A stretch of 16,527 nucleotides of DNA from NCBI GenBank assembly GCA_937996755.1, contig CALKUS010000293.1:1-16527 (forward strand). Reading direction: 5' to 3'. Positions 1-7,657 of this stretch are shown piece by piece (positions within the stretch are counted from its first letter, which is position 1; every line of letters starts with the position of its first letter). Under the pieces are notes generated by a model. It was not told the origin of the DNA. It saw only the letters and a list, made by a program, of their open reading frames with translations, and did no database searches. This DNA comes from an uncultured Pseudomonadota bacterium. Lineage in GTDB: Bacteria > Pseudomonadota > Gammaproteobacteria > Xanthomonadales > Ahniellaceae. The translations under genes were made by a program, and so were the position numbers.

Positions 1-9
1 TTCCGATCT
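1..9. other. Sequencing-adapter remnant at contig edge
   Basis: The window begins TTCCGATCT, which equals the last nine bases of the universal Illumina adapter end GCTCTTCCGATCT. A nine-base match exactly at the first base is unlikely by chance. It marks the left edge as a library artefact, not genomic DNA. No second copy of the adapter was noticed elsewhere in the window. Confidence 0.75.
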
Positions 10-161
10 GGAGGGAGATGAACGGTCTCCCCCTGCAGTCGCAAGCGCCGGAGATGAAAGGTCTCTCCGGCAGTGGCAGGGGAGGGAGAAAGGAGATTCG
101 CAGGGGAGGGAGATGAAGGATTCGCGGGGAAAAAGGCGTTGCAGGAGCGGCTGCTACTAAA

Positions 162-283
162 CCCTCCCCTGCGACTGCAGGGGAGGGCAGGGTGGGGTGC
201 ACTACAACGATCAAGCGATCGTCGATCGCTGGGGAAAAGTAATGCACCCCACCCCAGCCCTCCCCTGCATGCGCAGGGGAGGG
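162..283. repeat. Composite nested hairpin repeat
   Basis: Two near-identical hairpins flank a larger inverted repeat. The left hairpin has 11-bp arms 162-172 and 177-187 (CCCTCCCCTGC) around a 4-nt loop. The right hairpin has the same arms at 258-268 and 273-283. Between them, 190-201 pairs with 243-254 over 12 bp (GGGTGGGGTGCA against TGCACCCCACCC), and an inner stem pairs 214-219 with 225-230. The whole can fold as a symmetrical cruciform, as expected for a paired REP (BIME-like) element. Confidence 0.65.
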
Positions 284-389
284 AGATGAAGGGCCTCCCC
301 TGCAGTCGCAGGCGACGGAGATGAAAGGTCTCCCCTGCAGTCGCAGGGGAAGAAAGCGCGATTCGCAGGCGAGAGAGAGAAGAAGGTTT

Positions 390-462
390 TGCAGGAGAGG
401 GAAGGGAGGGGGCCCTACAACCTCGGCAGTTTGTAGCGCACACCTTTCGACCCTCTCCTGCA
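390..462. repeat. Second composite hairpin repeat
   Basis: A 12-bp inverted repeat pairs 390-401 (TGCAGGAGAGGG) with 451-462, and the loop carries a second 6-bp stem pairing CTACAA 415-420 with TTGTAG 431-436. The plan of outer purine-rich arms plus an inner hairpin matches the element at 162-283, so this is probably a diverged member of the same family. Confidence 0.5.
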
Positions 463-486
463 TCCAGATGGATACAGGAGCAGACA

Positions 487-554
487 ACGGGCGCCTGCGG
501 GACCCCACCGGCGCGGCGGCCTCCTCGCCGGTGGGTGCTCTCGCAGGAGCCCGT
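487..554. terminator. Long three-helix hairpin, terminator-like
   Basis: Three co-linear helices stack with small internal loops: ACGGGC 487-492 with GCCCGT 549-554, CCTGCG 494-499 with CGCAGG 542-547, and CCCACCGGCG 504-513 with CGCCGGTGGG 526-535, closed by a 12-nt apical loop. On the plus strand it is followed by TCTTTCT at about 553-559, a weak pyrimidine tract. It may end transcription coming from the left edge, or it may be another repeat unit. The gene it would terminate is outside the window. Confidence 0.45.
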
Positions 555-570
555 CTTTCTGCAGGGCTGT

Positions 571-637
571 TGTGGGAGCGACGCCAGTCGCGATCTCTTC
601 CAGCACCGAAAAGATCGCGACTGGCGTCGCTCCCACA
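571..637. repeat. REP-like palindrome before recC
   Basis: Perfect 26-bp inverted arms at 571-596 and 612-637 start TGTGGGAGCGACGCCAGTCG and enclose a 15-nt loop. The family recurs at 7568-7641 and 9535-9601. The recC reading frame stays open back through this element, but it is non-coding repeat and the gene starts downstream of it. Confidence 0.85.
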
Positions 638-691
638 GACGCCGGGTCGTCAAGCCTCGTCGCTGCGACCAGCGCGCGGTATAACCCCGCG

Positions 692-3600
692 ATGCAGGAA
701 GCGCGGCTTCGATACGTGTTCGGCAACGGCCTCGGTGCCCTCGCCGGGCGGCTGGCGGACGATCTCGCGGCGGAGCCGCTGGCCGATGCGCTCGATGCCG
801 ACGTCGTCGTGGTGCCGCATCCCGGCATGGGCCGCTGGTTGCAGCAGTTCCTGGCGCAGCGCTGGGGCATCGCAACGCTCGTCGATGCCGTGCTGCCCGC
901 GCAGTTCGCGTGGCGCGTGGTGCGCACGCTGCACACCGACCTGCCGGAGACGACGTCCGCCTACGATCGCGAGCCGCTGCTCTGGCGCATCCATGCGCTG
1001 CTCCCGGTGCTCGCGCGCGAGCGCGAATTCGCGGTGGTCGCGGCCTACCTCGCCGACGACGATCCGCGCAAGGCGTACGAGCTCGCCGATCGCCTCGCGA
1101 GCGTCTTCGAGCAGTACCTGCTGTATCGACCCGGCTGGCTGCAGCGCTGGCAGCGCGGCGAAGCGCTCGGCGTTTCGCATCCGCACGAAGCGTGGCAGGC
1201 CGAGCTGTGGCGAAGACTGCGCCACGACGTCGGCGAGCCGCATCGTGCCGAGCTGATCCGCGAGCTCGCGCATCGCGTGCAGGCCGGGCGCGTCGACACG
1301 TCGATGCTGCCGCCGCGCGTGAACGTGCTCGGCGTGTCGTCGCTGCCGCCGCTCTACCTGCAACTGTTCGCCGCGCTCGCGGCGTGCACCGACCTGCGCC
1401 TGTACCACGTGAATCCGAGCGCCGAGTACTGGGGCGACATCACGATCGCGCGCGAGCGCCCGAAGCTGATCGCGAAGCTGCAGCGCGAAGGCATCGCCGA
1501 GCCCGAGGCCTACCTGGACGAGGGCCATCCGCTGCTCGCGAGCTGGGGCCGGCTCGGGCGCGATTTCGTGCAATTGCTGTTCGGGCAGTCGGCGCTGCAG
1601 ATCGACGACGAATTCCTGGGCGCGGACGCGGAGCCCGTCAATGTGCTGTCGTGGCTGCGCGCGGGAATTTCCCGGCTCGACACCGCGTTGCCCGCACCCC
1701 CGCCGGACGACTCGCTGCGCATCGTCGGCTGCGCGTCCCGACTGCGCGAAGTGGAGGTGCTGCACGACGCGCTGCTCGCGCGCTTCGAACGCGATCCCAC
1801 GCTGACCCCGCGCGACGTGGTGGTGATGACGCCGCGGCTGGGCGACTACGCGCCGCTCGTCGACGCGGTGTTCGGCGCGGCGCCCGAGGCGCGGCGTGTC
1901 CCGTACACGATCGCCGATCGCGCGACGGGCGGCACGCACGCGATCACGCGCGCGTTCCGCACGCTGCTCGACCTGCCGCGCAGCCGCATGCCCGCGAGCG
2001 AGGTGCTCGACCTGCTGCGCGTGGGCGCGATCGCGCGCCGCTTCGGCCTGGGCGGCGACGACCACGCGCGGCTCGTCGAATGGGTGGAGTGCACGCGCGT
2101 CCGCTGGGGGCTGGACGGCGCCGAGCGTGACCGCGCGGGTTTCGGCGACTACGACGAATTCAGCTGGCGCGCGGGCCTCGATCGCATCCTGCTCGGCTAC
2201 GCGACGGGCGACGTCGACGAGCTCGTGGGCGGCGCGTTGCCGTTCGCCGGCATCGAAGGGCAGGGCGCCGCCGCCGCGGGCGCGCTCGCGCGCTTCGTCG
2301 AGCGCCTCGCGGAATGGCGCGCGCGCCTCGGCGCGTCGCGCGACATCGAAGCGTGGCAGTTGCTGCTCGGCAACCTGTTGCTCGACCTGTTCGACAACGA
2401 GCGCGTCGATGCCGACGAGCACGCGGCGCTCGAGTCGATTCGCGTCGTATTGAAGGACCTGCGCACCCACATGGAGCGCGCGGCGGCCGACGGCGTCGCG
2501 ATCGCGCACGCCGTGATGCAGGCCGCGCTCGAAGCGCGCTTCGAGCAGCCGGAGCGCCGCCAGCGGCTGCTGTCGACCGGCGTGACGGTGTGCGCGATGG
2601 TACCGATGCGCAACGTGCCGTTCCGCGTGGTGTGCCTGCTGGGCCTCGACGACGGCGAGTTCCCGCGCCGCGAGCCGGCCGCGTCGTTCAACCTGATGCG
2701 CGCGTTCCCGCAGACCGGCGACCGCAATCGCAGCGACGACGATCGCTATCTCTTCCTCGAGGCGCTGCTCGCGGCGCGCGACCACCTGCACCTCAGCTAC
2801 CAGGCGGTCAACGCGCGCGATGGCACGGAGCGTGCGCCGGCGAGCGTGGTCGAGGAGCTGGCGCGCTTCGTGGAGCAGGCATGCACCTCCGCGGAGATGC
2901 GAGAACACCAGGCAGGAACTGTGGGAGGGGCGAAAGCCCCGACCGCAACACTTCGCCCTCGCGACGAATTCTGGACCAGGGCGCCGGCGACGCCATTCGC
3001 CGCGGAAGCGTTCGATCCGGCCTCGCATCACCACACCTACGCCGACGAATGGCTGCCCGCCGCGCGCGCGGCGATCGGCCCGCGCCACGACGCGCCGCCG
3101 TTCCTCGCCACGACCGAATCGCCGGCGGACATCGAGGTGATTGCGCTCGACGACCTGCTCGCCTGGATCCGCGATCCCCCGAAGGACTACTGCCGCCGCG
3201 TGCTGGAGCTGTCATTGCCGGAATCGCGCGAGAGCGAGGACGACGAGCCGTTCGAGCACTCCGGCCTCGACACCTGGCAGCTCAACGACGCGCTGCTCGC
3301 GCGCCTGGCGCGGCGACCGGACGCGGACGACGCCTGGCTCGCCGAATGCCTCCGCGCGGAAGGGCTGCTGCGCGCAGGCCGGCTCGGCGATGCCGACGCG
3401 CGCGATGCGATCGCCACGGTGCGCAGGCTCGTCGACATCAAGCGTGCGAAGTTCGGCGACGCGCCGCCGGAGTCGCGCGAAGTCGAGCTGCCCGTGGGTA
3501 GCGTCATGCTGCGCGGTCGACTCGACAATCTCGTGCACGGCGTGCCCGTGCGCCTGCGCGCGGGTGGTGCGCGCGGACCCGACTGGCTCGCGCTCGCCGC

Positions 3601-3994
3601 GGCGGCGAAGCTCGTGGATGCAGGTGAAGCTTGGTTCCTCGGCATCGAGAAGGGCAACGCGGTCGTGAAGTCGCTCGATGCCACGTTGATCCCGGACACC
3701 TGGCTGCCGCACGTCGTGCTGCTTTACGCAAGCTCGCGCGCGCGGTTCCTGCCGCTCACGCGCCGCGCGAGCTGGGACTATTCGCAGGCTGCGGCCGATC
3801 CCGAAGCTGCGCGCAGGAAGGCGAAGCAGACGCTCGCGCCGCGCCGGCGCGACGACGACACGCGTGCCGAGATCGACGATCCGCACGTTGCGCTGCTGTG
3901 GCGCGGCAGGGCGCAGGAGATCGACGCCGAGTTCGAAGCGGTCGCGACGGCCGTCTACGGCGCGCTGGCACCGGCGATCACGGCGGCGCCATGA
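692..3994 (+). CDS. recC: Exodeoxyribonuclease V subunit gamma (RecC)
   Basis: RecC is the Chi-scanning, nuclease-inactive subunit of RecBCD, the cytoplasmic helicase-nuclease that resects double-strand breaks and loads RecA. The product is 1100 aa against 1122 in E. coli. The N-terminus (LRYVFGNGLGALAGRLADDL) fits the family, and the strongly conserved stretch REVEVLHDALLARFERDP begins near residue 352, followed by LTPRDVVVMTPR. I chose ATG 692 because it immediately precedes the family N-terminus; the frame is open upstream only because it crosses a REP palindrome. No clear Shine-Dalgarno sequence is seen. It is the first gene of recC-recB-recD. An oddity is a short palindromic repeat read in frame near residues 743-753, in a linker before the conserved RPRDEFWTR region. 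Identification is firm. Confidence 0.95.
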   Translation: MQEARLRYVFGNGLGALAGRLADDLAAEPLADALDADVVVVPHPGMGRWLQQFLAQRWGIATLVDAVLPAQFAWRVVRTLHTDLPETTSAYDREPLLWRIHALLPVLAREREFAVVAAYLADDDPRKAYELADRLASVFEQYLLYRPGWLQRWQRGEALGVSHPHEAWQAELWRRLRHDVGEPHRAELIRELAHRVQAGRVDTSMLPPRVNVLGVSSLPPLYLQLFAALAACTDLRLYHVNPSAEYWGDITIARERPKLIAKLQREGIAEPEAYLDEGHPLLASWGRLGRDFVQLLFGQSALQIDDEFLGADAEPVNVLSWLRAGISRLDTALPAPPPDDSLRIVGCASRLREVEVLHDALLARFERDPTLTPRDVVVMTPRLGDYAPLVDAVFGAAPEARRVPYTIADRATGGTHAITRAFRTLLDLPRSRMPASEVLDLLRVGAIARRFGLGGDDHARLVEWVECTRVRWGLDGAERDRAGFGDYDEFSWRAGLDRILLGYATGDVDELVGGALPFAGIEGQGAAAAGALARFVERLAEWRARLGASRDIEAWQLLLGNLLLDLFDNERVDADEHAALESIRVVLKDLRTHMERAAADGVAIAHAVMQAALEARFEQPERRQRLLSTGVTVCAMVPMRNVPFRVVCLLGLDDGEFPRREPAASFNLMRAFPQTGDRNRSDDDRYLFLEALLAARDHLHLSYQAVNARDGTERAPASVVEELARFVEQACTSAEMREHQAGTVGGAKAPTATLRPRDEFWTRAPATPFAAEAFDPASHHHTYADEWLPAARAAIGPRHDAPPFLATTESPADIEVIALDDLLAWIRDPPKDYCRRVLELSLPESRESEDDEPFEHSGLDTWQLNDALLARLARRPDADDAWLAECLRAEGLLRAGRLGDADARDAIATVRRLVDIKRAKFGDAPPESREVELPVGSVMLRGRLDNLVHGVPVRLRAGGARGPDWLALAAAAKLVDAGEAWFLGIEKGNAVVKSLDATLIPDTWLPHVVLLYASSRARFLPLTRRASWDYSQAAADPEAARRKAKQTLAPRRRDDDTRAEIDDPHVALLWRGRAQEIDAEFEAVATAVYGALAPAITAAP
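2920..2951. repeat. Short palindromic repeat inside recC
   Basis: The sequence TGTGGGAGGGGCGAAAGCCC and the bases after it form a stem GGGGC 2927-2931, loop GAAA, stem GCCCC 2936-2940. This looks like an intergenic dispersed repeat of the TGTGGGAG kind, yet it is translated in frame as GTVGGAKAPTAT in RecC. It falls in a linker where the family is poorly conserved, so the protein is probably still functional. Confidence 0.6.
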
Positions 3995-4032
3995 CCGAGC
4001 TCGATCCCACGCATTCGCTCGGGATGACATGA
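3991..4032 (+). CDS. 13-codon linking ORF between recC and recB
   Basis: ATG 3991 overlaps the recC stop (ATGA) and opens a 13-codon frame, MTELDPTHSLGMT. Its own TGA at 4030-4032 overlaps the recB start ATG 4029, again as ATGA. Most of it is encoded by a repeat fragment. The peptide is unlikely to have a function; the arrangement could let ribosomes finishing recC re-initiate twice to reach recB. Translation is inferred only. Confidence 0.3.
   Translation: MTELDPTHSLGMT
4003..4028. repeat. Repeat fragment between recC and recB
   Basis: The 26 bp GATCCCACGCATTCGCTCGG plus GATGAC end exactly at the recB start codon. Read on the minus strand it begins GTCATCCCGAGCGAATGCG, which resembles dispersed repeats of the GTCATCCCGAGCG kind found in many bacterial genomes. 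The resemblance is from memory. No partner arm lies nearby, so this would be a partial copy. Confidence 0.4.
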
Positions 4033-7000
4033 GCCAGGGCGAATTCAATCCGCTCACCGTGCCGTTGCGCGGCACGCACCTGGTCGAGGCCGGCGCGGGC
4101 ACCGGGAAGACGCACGGCCTCACGGCGCTCGTGCTGCGCCTGCTGGTCGAAGGCGCCGTCGTCCCGGAGCAGCTCGCGCTGGTCACGTTCACCGATGCGG
4201 CGACACGCGAGCTGCGGGCGCGGGCCCGCACGCGACTCGCGCTGCTCGCGGAGCGTCTCGCGGGCCGCGCGCCGCGCAGCGACGACGCGCAGGTCGAAGC
4301 GCTCGTCGAGCGCCATGCGAACGACGACGCGGCGCGCCGACGCGTCGAGGTGGCGCGCATGAGCTGGGACGATGCCACCGTCGCGACGATCCACGGCTTC
4401 TGCCGCCGCCTGCTCGGCGACTTCTCGCTCGAGACCGGTGCGAGCTTCACCGACGTGGAGCCGAGCGACGGCTCGCAGGTGATGCAACGGGCGATCGAGG
4501 ACTTCTGGCGCCGCCACGTCGTGTCGGCGGAGCCTGCGCAGGCCGAGTGGGTGTTGTCGTGGTGCGAGACGCCGGGCCAGTTGCTCGAGCTGCTGAAGGA
4601 CCCGTTGCGCGTGCCGGCGACGAGCGTCATCCCCGACTGTGGACCGGCCGACCTCGAGGCGATCGAACGCGAGCTCGACGGGCTGGCCGCAGCCGGCACT
4701 CGCCTCCAGCGGAGCGGCGCGATCCCGGCGCTGCTCGCGGAGCTCGACGCGCACCCGCACCTGAGCCAGGCGAAGGCGAGCCCGTACCTGCGCGCGACGC
4801 TCGCGACGACGGCTGCCGCGTTGGCGGAATGCTTCGCGGGGCACGGGCCACGCGGCTTCAGGGACGTAACGGTTGCGCACGTTCGCACGCTGTCGCGCGC
4901 GGCGATCGTCGAAGGAACGTTTCCGAAGAAGCGCGATCTCGGTTGGCTTCCGGAGCCCGCCGCCGTGCTCGATTGGGCCGACGCCGTGTGCGCCGGTTTC
5001 GCACGGCATGCGCGCGTGCGCCGCGTGGCGTTCCTTCGCGGCGCGCTCGACGAGGTGCGCGGGCGGCTCGACCAGCACCGGCGCGATCGCCGCATCGTGA
5101 CGTTCGACGATCTCGTGCGCGACACGGCGCAGTTGCTCGCCGGATCCGGCGGCATCCGCGCGCGCGACGCGATCCGCGCGCGCCTGAAGGTCGCGGTCGT
5201 GGACGAGTTCCAGGACACGGACGCGGAGCAGTACGCGATCTTCCGCGCACTGTTCCACGGTCGCTCCGATGGCGCGCTGTTCCTGGTCGGCGACCCGAAG
5301 CAGGCGATCTATCGCTTCCGCGGCGGCGACGTGTTCGCGTACGCGCAGGCCGCGGACGACGCCGGCGCGAACGGCTGGTCGCTCACCGCGAACTGGCGCT
5401 CGGACGAACGCCTGATCGACGCGGTCAACGGGCTGTTCGACGATTCGCGCCGGATGCCGGCGCCGGCGTTCGTGCACGAATTCATCCGCTTCGAGCGTGC
5501 CCGTTTCGGCGCGCCGCGCCGGCGGGCGCCGGCATTGCCGCCGATCGCGCAGCCGCTCACGGTGTGGACGTTCGACACGCCGGAACCATTGACGAAGGGG
5601 GCGGCGAACGACCGCGTCGATTTCGCGATCGCGGCGGAAATTGCGCGGCTGCGCCGCGAGTTTCCCGGGGCGCGACTGCGCATCGCGGTGCTTGCGCGCA
5701 CGTGGCGCGAGCTCGCTTCCTGCGCCGCCGAGCTGTCGCGCTGGCGGATCGCGAGCACGCAGTCGAGCGCGCGCAGCGTGTTCGACGGCAGCGAGGCCGA
5801 TGCCTTGCGCGTGGTGCTGGAGTCGCTGGCCGACCTGCGCGACGTGCGCAAGGCTCGCGCCGCGCTCACCGGCGAGCTGATCGGCTTCGACGAAGCGACG
5901 CTGCGCGGCTTCGCGGACGGCGCGCAAGAATGGGACCTGGCGCTCGCCCTGCTCGTGCGCTTCGCCGCGATCGCTGGTGAAGACGGGCCTGCCGCGCTCG
6001 TTCGCGCGCTCGCCCAGCACGCCGGACCGCGCTGGCTGGCACAGGCGGACGGCTCGCGCCGTCTCTCGACGCTCGTGCAACTCGGCGAAGTGCTGCAGTG
6101 CGAGTGTGGCGCGGGCGCGGGTATCGCGGCACAGGTCGTCGCGCTCGAGCGGCGCGCGAGCGGTCCGGCGTCGCCGGATGCCGAGCTCCGGCCCGAAGTG
6201 GGCACCGACGCCGTCGAGCTGCTCACGGTGCACAAGAGCAAGGGCCTCGAGTGGGACGTGGTGTTCGCACCGTACCTGTGGTCGGGCCGGGACGAGGCGC
6301 GCGACAACAGCGCGATCCGTGCGATCAGGCCGGTGCGCTTCCATCGTGAGCGCGGCGGCTTGCTGGTCGACATCGGCTCCGAGGAGCGCGATGCGCATCG
6401 AGAACGCGCGCTCCAGGAGGCGTACGCGGAATCGATGCGGCTGGCCTACGTGGCGCTGACGCGCGCGCGTTGCCGCGCGTACACCGCGTGGTTCAGCGCC
6501 AACACGGCGGAGGATTCGCCGTTTGCGTGGCTGCTGCATCAGAAGGACGGGGCGGGCACGCGCGGCATGAACCGGCCGCCTTCGTCGCAGGCCGTGCACG
6601 ATCGGCTCGGGGAATGGCGCGACGCTGCGCGCGATGCAATCGCGATCGTCGATCTGCCGGAGGTTGGCGACCGCGATCCGCTCGCGGACGCCACGTCGCC
6701 GACGCTGGTCGCGCGCGCGTTCCGCGGCCACATCGACCGCCGCTTCGCGATGCTCAGCTACAGCGCACTGTTCGGCGAAGGCGGCGAGGAGCAGCCCGAC
6801 CACGACCAGCGTGCGCCCGCGCTCGCAGCGCCCGAACCGGGCCCCGTTCCCGACACGCCGCGCGGTCCGCGCTTCGGCGAGTGCGTGCACCAGGTGCTGG
6901 AGAAGTACGACTTCGCGGAGCCGGAATCGCAGGACAACCTCGCGCGCATCGCCGCGATCGTGCGCGAGGAGTTCCGCTTCGACGAGGACGTCGAGCAGTA

Positions 7001-7553
7001 CGTGATCGAGCTCGCGGGCAGCGTCGCGCGTGCCGCGCCGCTCGGCGGCGCGACGCTGGCCGGCATGTCGCGCCGGTATCCCGAGCTGGAGTTCTTCTTC
7101 CCGCTCGAGGACGTGGACCTGGCGGCGGTGCGAAGTGCGCTCGCGCGGGAGCCGCGCTACGAACGCAGTGCGGCGGACTTCGCGCGCCTGCGCCCGCGCT
7201 GGCACGGCCTGATGCACGGCTACATCGACCTGGTGTTCGCCGACGGGGACGCGCACGGCCTGCTCGACTACAAGACGAACTACCTCGGCGGCCGGGTCGA
7301 GGACTACGAGGGCGAGTCGCTCGCGCGCGCCGTGCGCGCCGCCGATTACGACCTGCAGTACCTCATCTACTCCGTCGCGCTCGTGCGCCACCTGCGCCGG
7401 CGCCACGGCGCCCGCTTCGACTACGACCGGCATTTCGGCGGCGTGAGCTACCTGTTCCTGCGCGGGCTCGAGGGTGGCGCCGGCGTGTATCGCGACAAGC
7501 CGCCGCGCGCGGTGATCGATGCGCTCGACCGCGCATTCGGGGGATCACGATGA
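4029..7553 (+). CDS. recB: Exodeoxyribonuclease V subunit beta (RecB)
   Basis: RecB is the 3'-5' SF1A helicase and sole nuclease of RecBCD. The product is 1174 aa, close to 1180 in E. coli. Walker A (AGAGTGKT) is at 21-28, followed by LVTFTDAATRELRARARTRL and TIHGFCRRLL. The Walker B/motif II VVDEFQDTD has its aspartate at 392, then LVGDPKQAIYRFRGGD, LTANWRS, TVHKSKGLEWD from 733, and LAYVALTRAR. The C-terminal nuclease carries H954 in GECVHQVLEKYDF, D1067 in HGYIDLVF, and D1080 and K1082 in LDYKTNYLG. The last three have the same numbers as the known E. coli catalytic residues. Start ATG 4029 gives the family N-terminus (NPLTVPLRGTHLVEA). It is linked to recC and recD by overlapping ATGA codons through repeat-encoded short ORFs. 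It should be active. Confidence 0.97.
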   Translation: MSQGEFNPLTVPLRGTHLVEAGAGTGKTHGLTALVLRLLVEGAVVPEQLALVTFTDAATRELRARARTRLALLAERLAGRAPRSDDAQVEALVERHANDDAARRRVEVARMSWDDATVATIHGFCRRLLGDFSLETGASFTDVEPSDGSQVMQRAIEDFWRRHVVSAEPAQAEWVLSWCETPGQLLELLKDPLRVPATSVIPDCGPADLEAIERELDGLAAAGTRLQRSGAIPALLAELDAHPHLSQAKASPYLRATLATTAAALAECFAGHGPRGFRDVTVAHVRTLSRAAIVEGTFPKKRDLGWLPEPAAVLDWADAVCAGFARHARVRRVAFLRGALDEVRGRLDQHRRDRRIVTFDDLVRDTAQLLAGSGGIRARDAIRARLKVAVVDEFQDTDAEQYAIFRALFHGRSDGALFLVGDPKQAIYRFRGGDVFAYAQAADDAGANGWSLTANWRSDERLIDAVNGLFDDSRRMPAPAFVHEFIRFERARFGAPRRRAPALPPIAQPLTVWTFDTPEPLTKGAANDRVDFAIAAEIARLRREFPGARLRIAVLARTWRELASCAAELSRWRIASTQSSARSVFDGSEADALRVVLESLADLRDVRKARAALTGELIGFDEATLRGFADGAQEWDLALALLVRFAAIAGEDGPAALVRALAQHAGPRWLAQADGSRRLSTLVQLGEVLQCECGAGAGIAAQVVALERRASGPASPDAELRPEVGTDAVELLTVHKSKGLEWDVVFAPYLWSGRDEARDNSAIRAIRPVRFHRERGGLLVDIGSEERDAHRERALQEAYAESMRLAYVALTRARCRAYTAWFSANTAEDSPFAWLLHQKDGAGTRGMNRPPSSQAVHDRLGEWRDAARDAIAIVDLPEVGDRDPLADATSPTLVARAFRGHIDRRFAMLSYSALFGEGGEEQPDHDQRAPALAAPEPGPVPDTPRGPRFGECVHQVLEKYDFAEPESQDNLARIAAIVREEFRFDEDVEQYVIELAGSVARAAPLGGATLAGMSRRYPELEFFFPLEDVDLAAVRSALAREPRYERSAADFARLRPRWHGLMHGYIDLVFADGDAHGLLDYKTNYLGGRVEDYEGESLARAVRAADYDLQYLIYSVALVRHLRRRHGARFDYDRHFGGVSYLFLRGLEGGAGVYRDKPPRAVIDALDRAFGGSR

Positions 7554-7657
7554 GCGGCCGCTGCTGTTGTGGGAGCGGCTTCAGCCGCGATCTCTCGATC
7601 TTCGGTCGTGCGAAGAGATCGCGACTGAAGTCGCTCCCACACAGGCGATCCCGATGA
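7550..7657 (+). CDS. 35-codon linking ORF between recB and recD
   Basis: ATG 7550 overlaps the recB stop (ATGA) and opens a 35-codon frame (MSGRCCCGSGFSRDLSIFGR and on) through the REP palindrome. Its TGA at 7655-7657 overlaps recD ATG 7654, a second ATGA. A 13-bp near-direct repeat, GATCACGATGAGC at 7543-7555 and GATCCCGATGAGC at 7647-7659, brackets the insertion and carries both start codons. The simplest reading is that a repeat inserted at an original recB/recD overlap and duplicated the start. Translation of the peptide is unproven. Confidence 0.35.
   Translation: MSGRCCCGSGFSRDLSIFGRAKRSRLKSLPHRRSR
7568..7641. repeat. REP-like palindrome between recB and recD
   Basis: The 28-bp arms at 7568-7595 and 7614-7641 begin TGTGGGAGCGGCTTCAGCCG and differ at two positions, both compatible with G-U pairs on one strand. 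The loop is 18 nt. It belongs to the same family as the elements at 571-637 and 9535-9601. In the transcript it would form a very stable stem just before recD and could reduce recD expression or protect upstream mRNA. Confidence 0.85.

Larger units (their letters stand above)
10..485. repeat. Gene-free repeat cluster upstream of recC
   Basis: No credible gene lies here; the open frames are low-complexity and overlap hairpins. The stretch is built from GC-rich repeats around the motif CTCCCCTGCAGTCGCAGG and its complement. A unit beginning CGCCGGAGATGAAAGG at 46-85 recurs as CGACGGAGATGAAAGG at 313-352, and shorter copies of GGGAGATGAAGG occur near 110 and 281. Two composite hairpins within it are listed separately. 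Repeats of this GCAGGGGAGGG type are familiar between genes of Xanthomonadales genomes; that assignment is from memory, not from a search. Confidence 0.6.

Noticed and set aside
572..691. Upstream extension of recC
   Set aside because: The added residues are encoded by the REP palindrome; the RecC family N-terminus begins at ATG 692.
73..1256. Open frames within and beyond the upstream repeat cluster
   Set aside because: They are made of hairpin repeats and run into recC out of frame; no protein family resemblance.
650..3088. Long minus-strand open frame opposite recC (812 codons)
   Set aside because: It is a shadow of recC caused by very high GC at third positions; the translation is Arg/Ala/Gln-rich without any domain.
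3978..7433. Minus-strand open frame of 1151 codons opposite recB
   Set aside because: Same GC-driven artefact; recB on the plus strand has every family motif.
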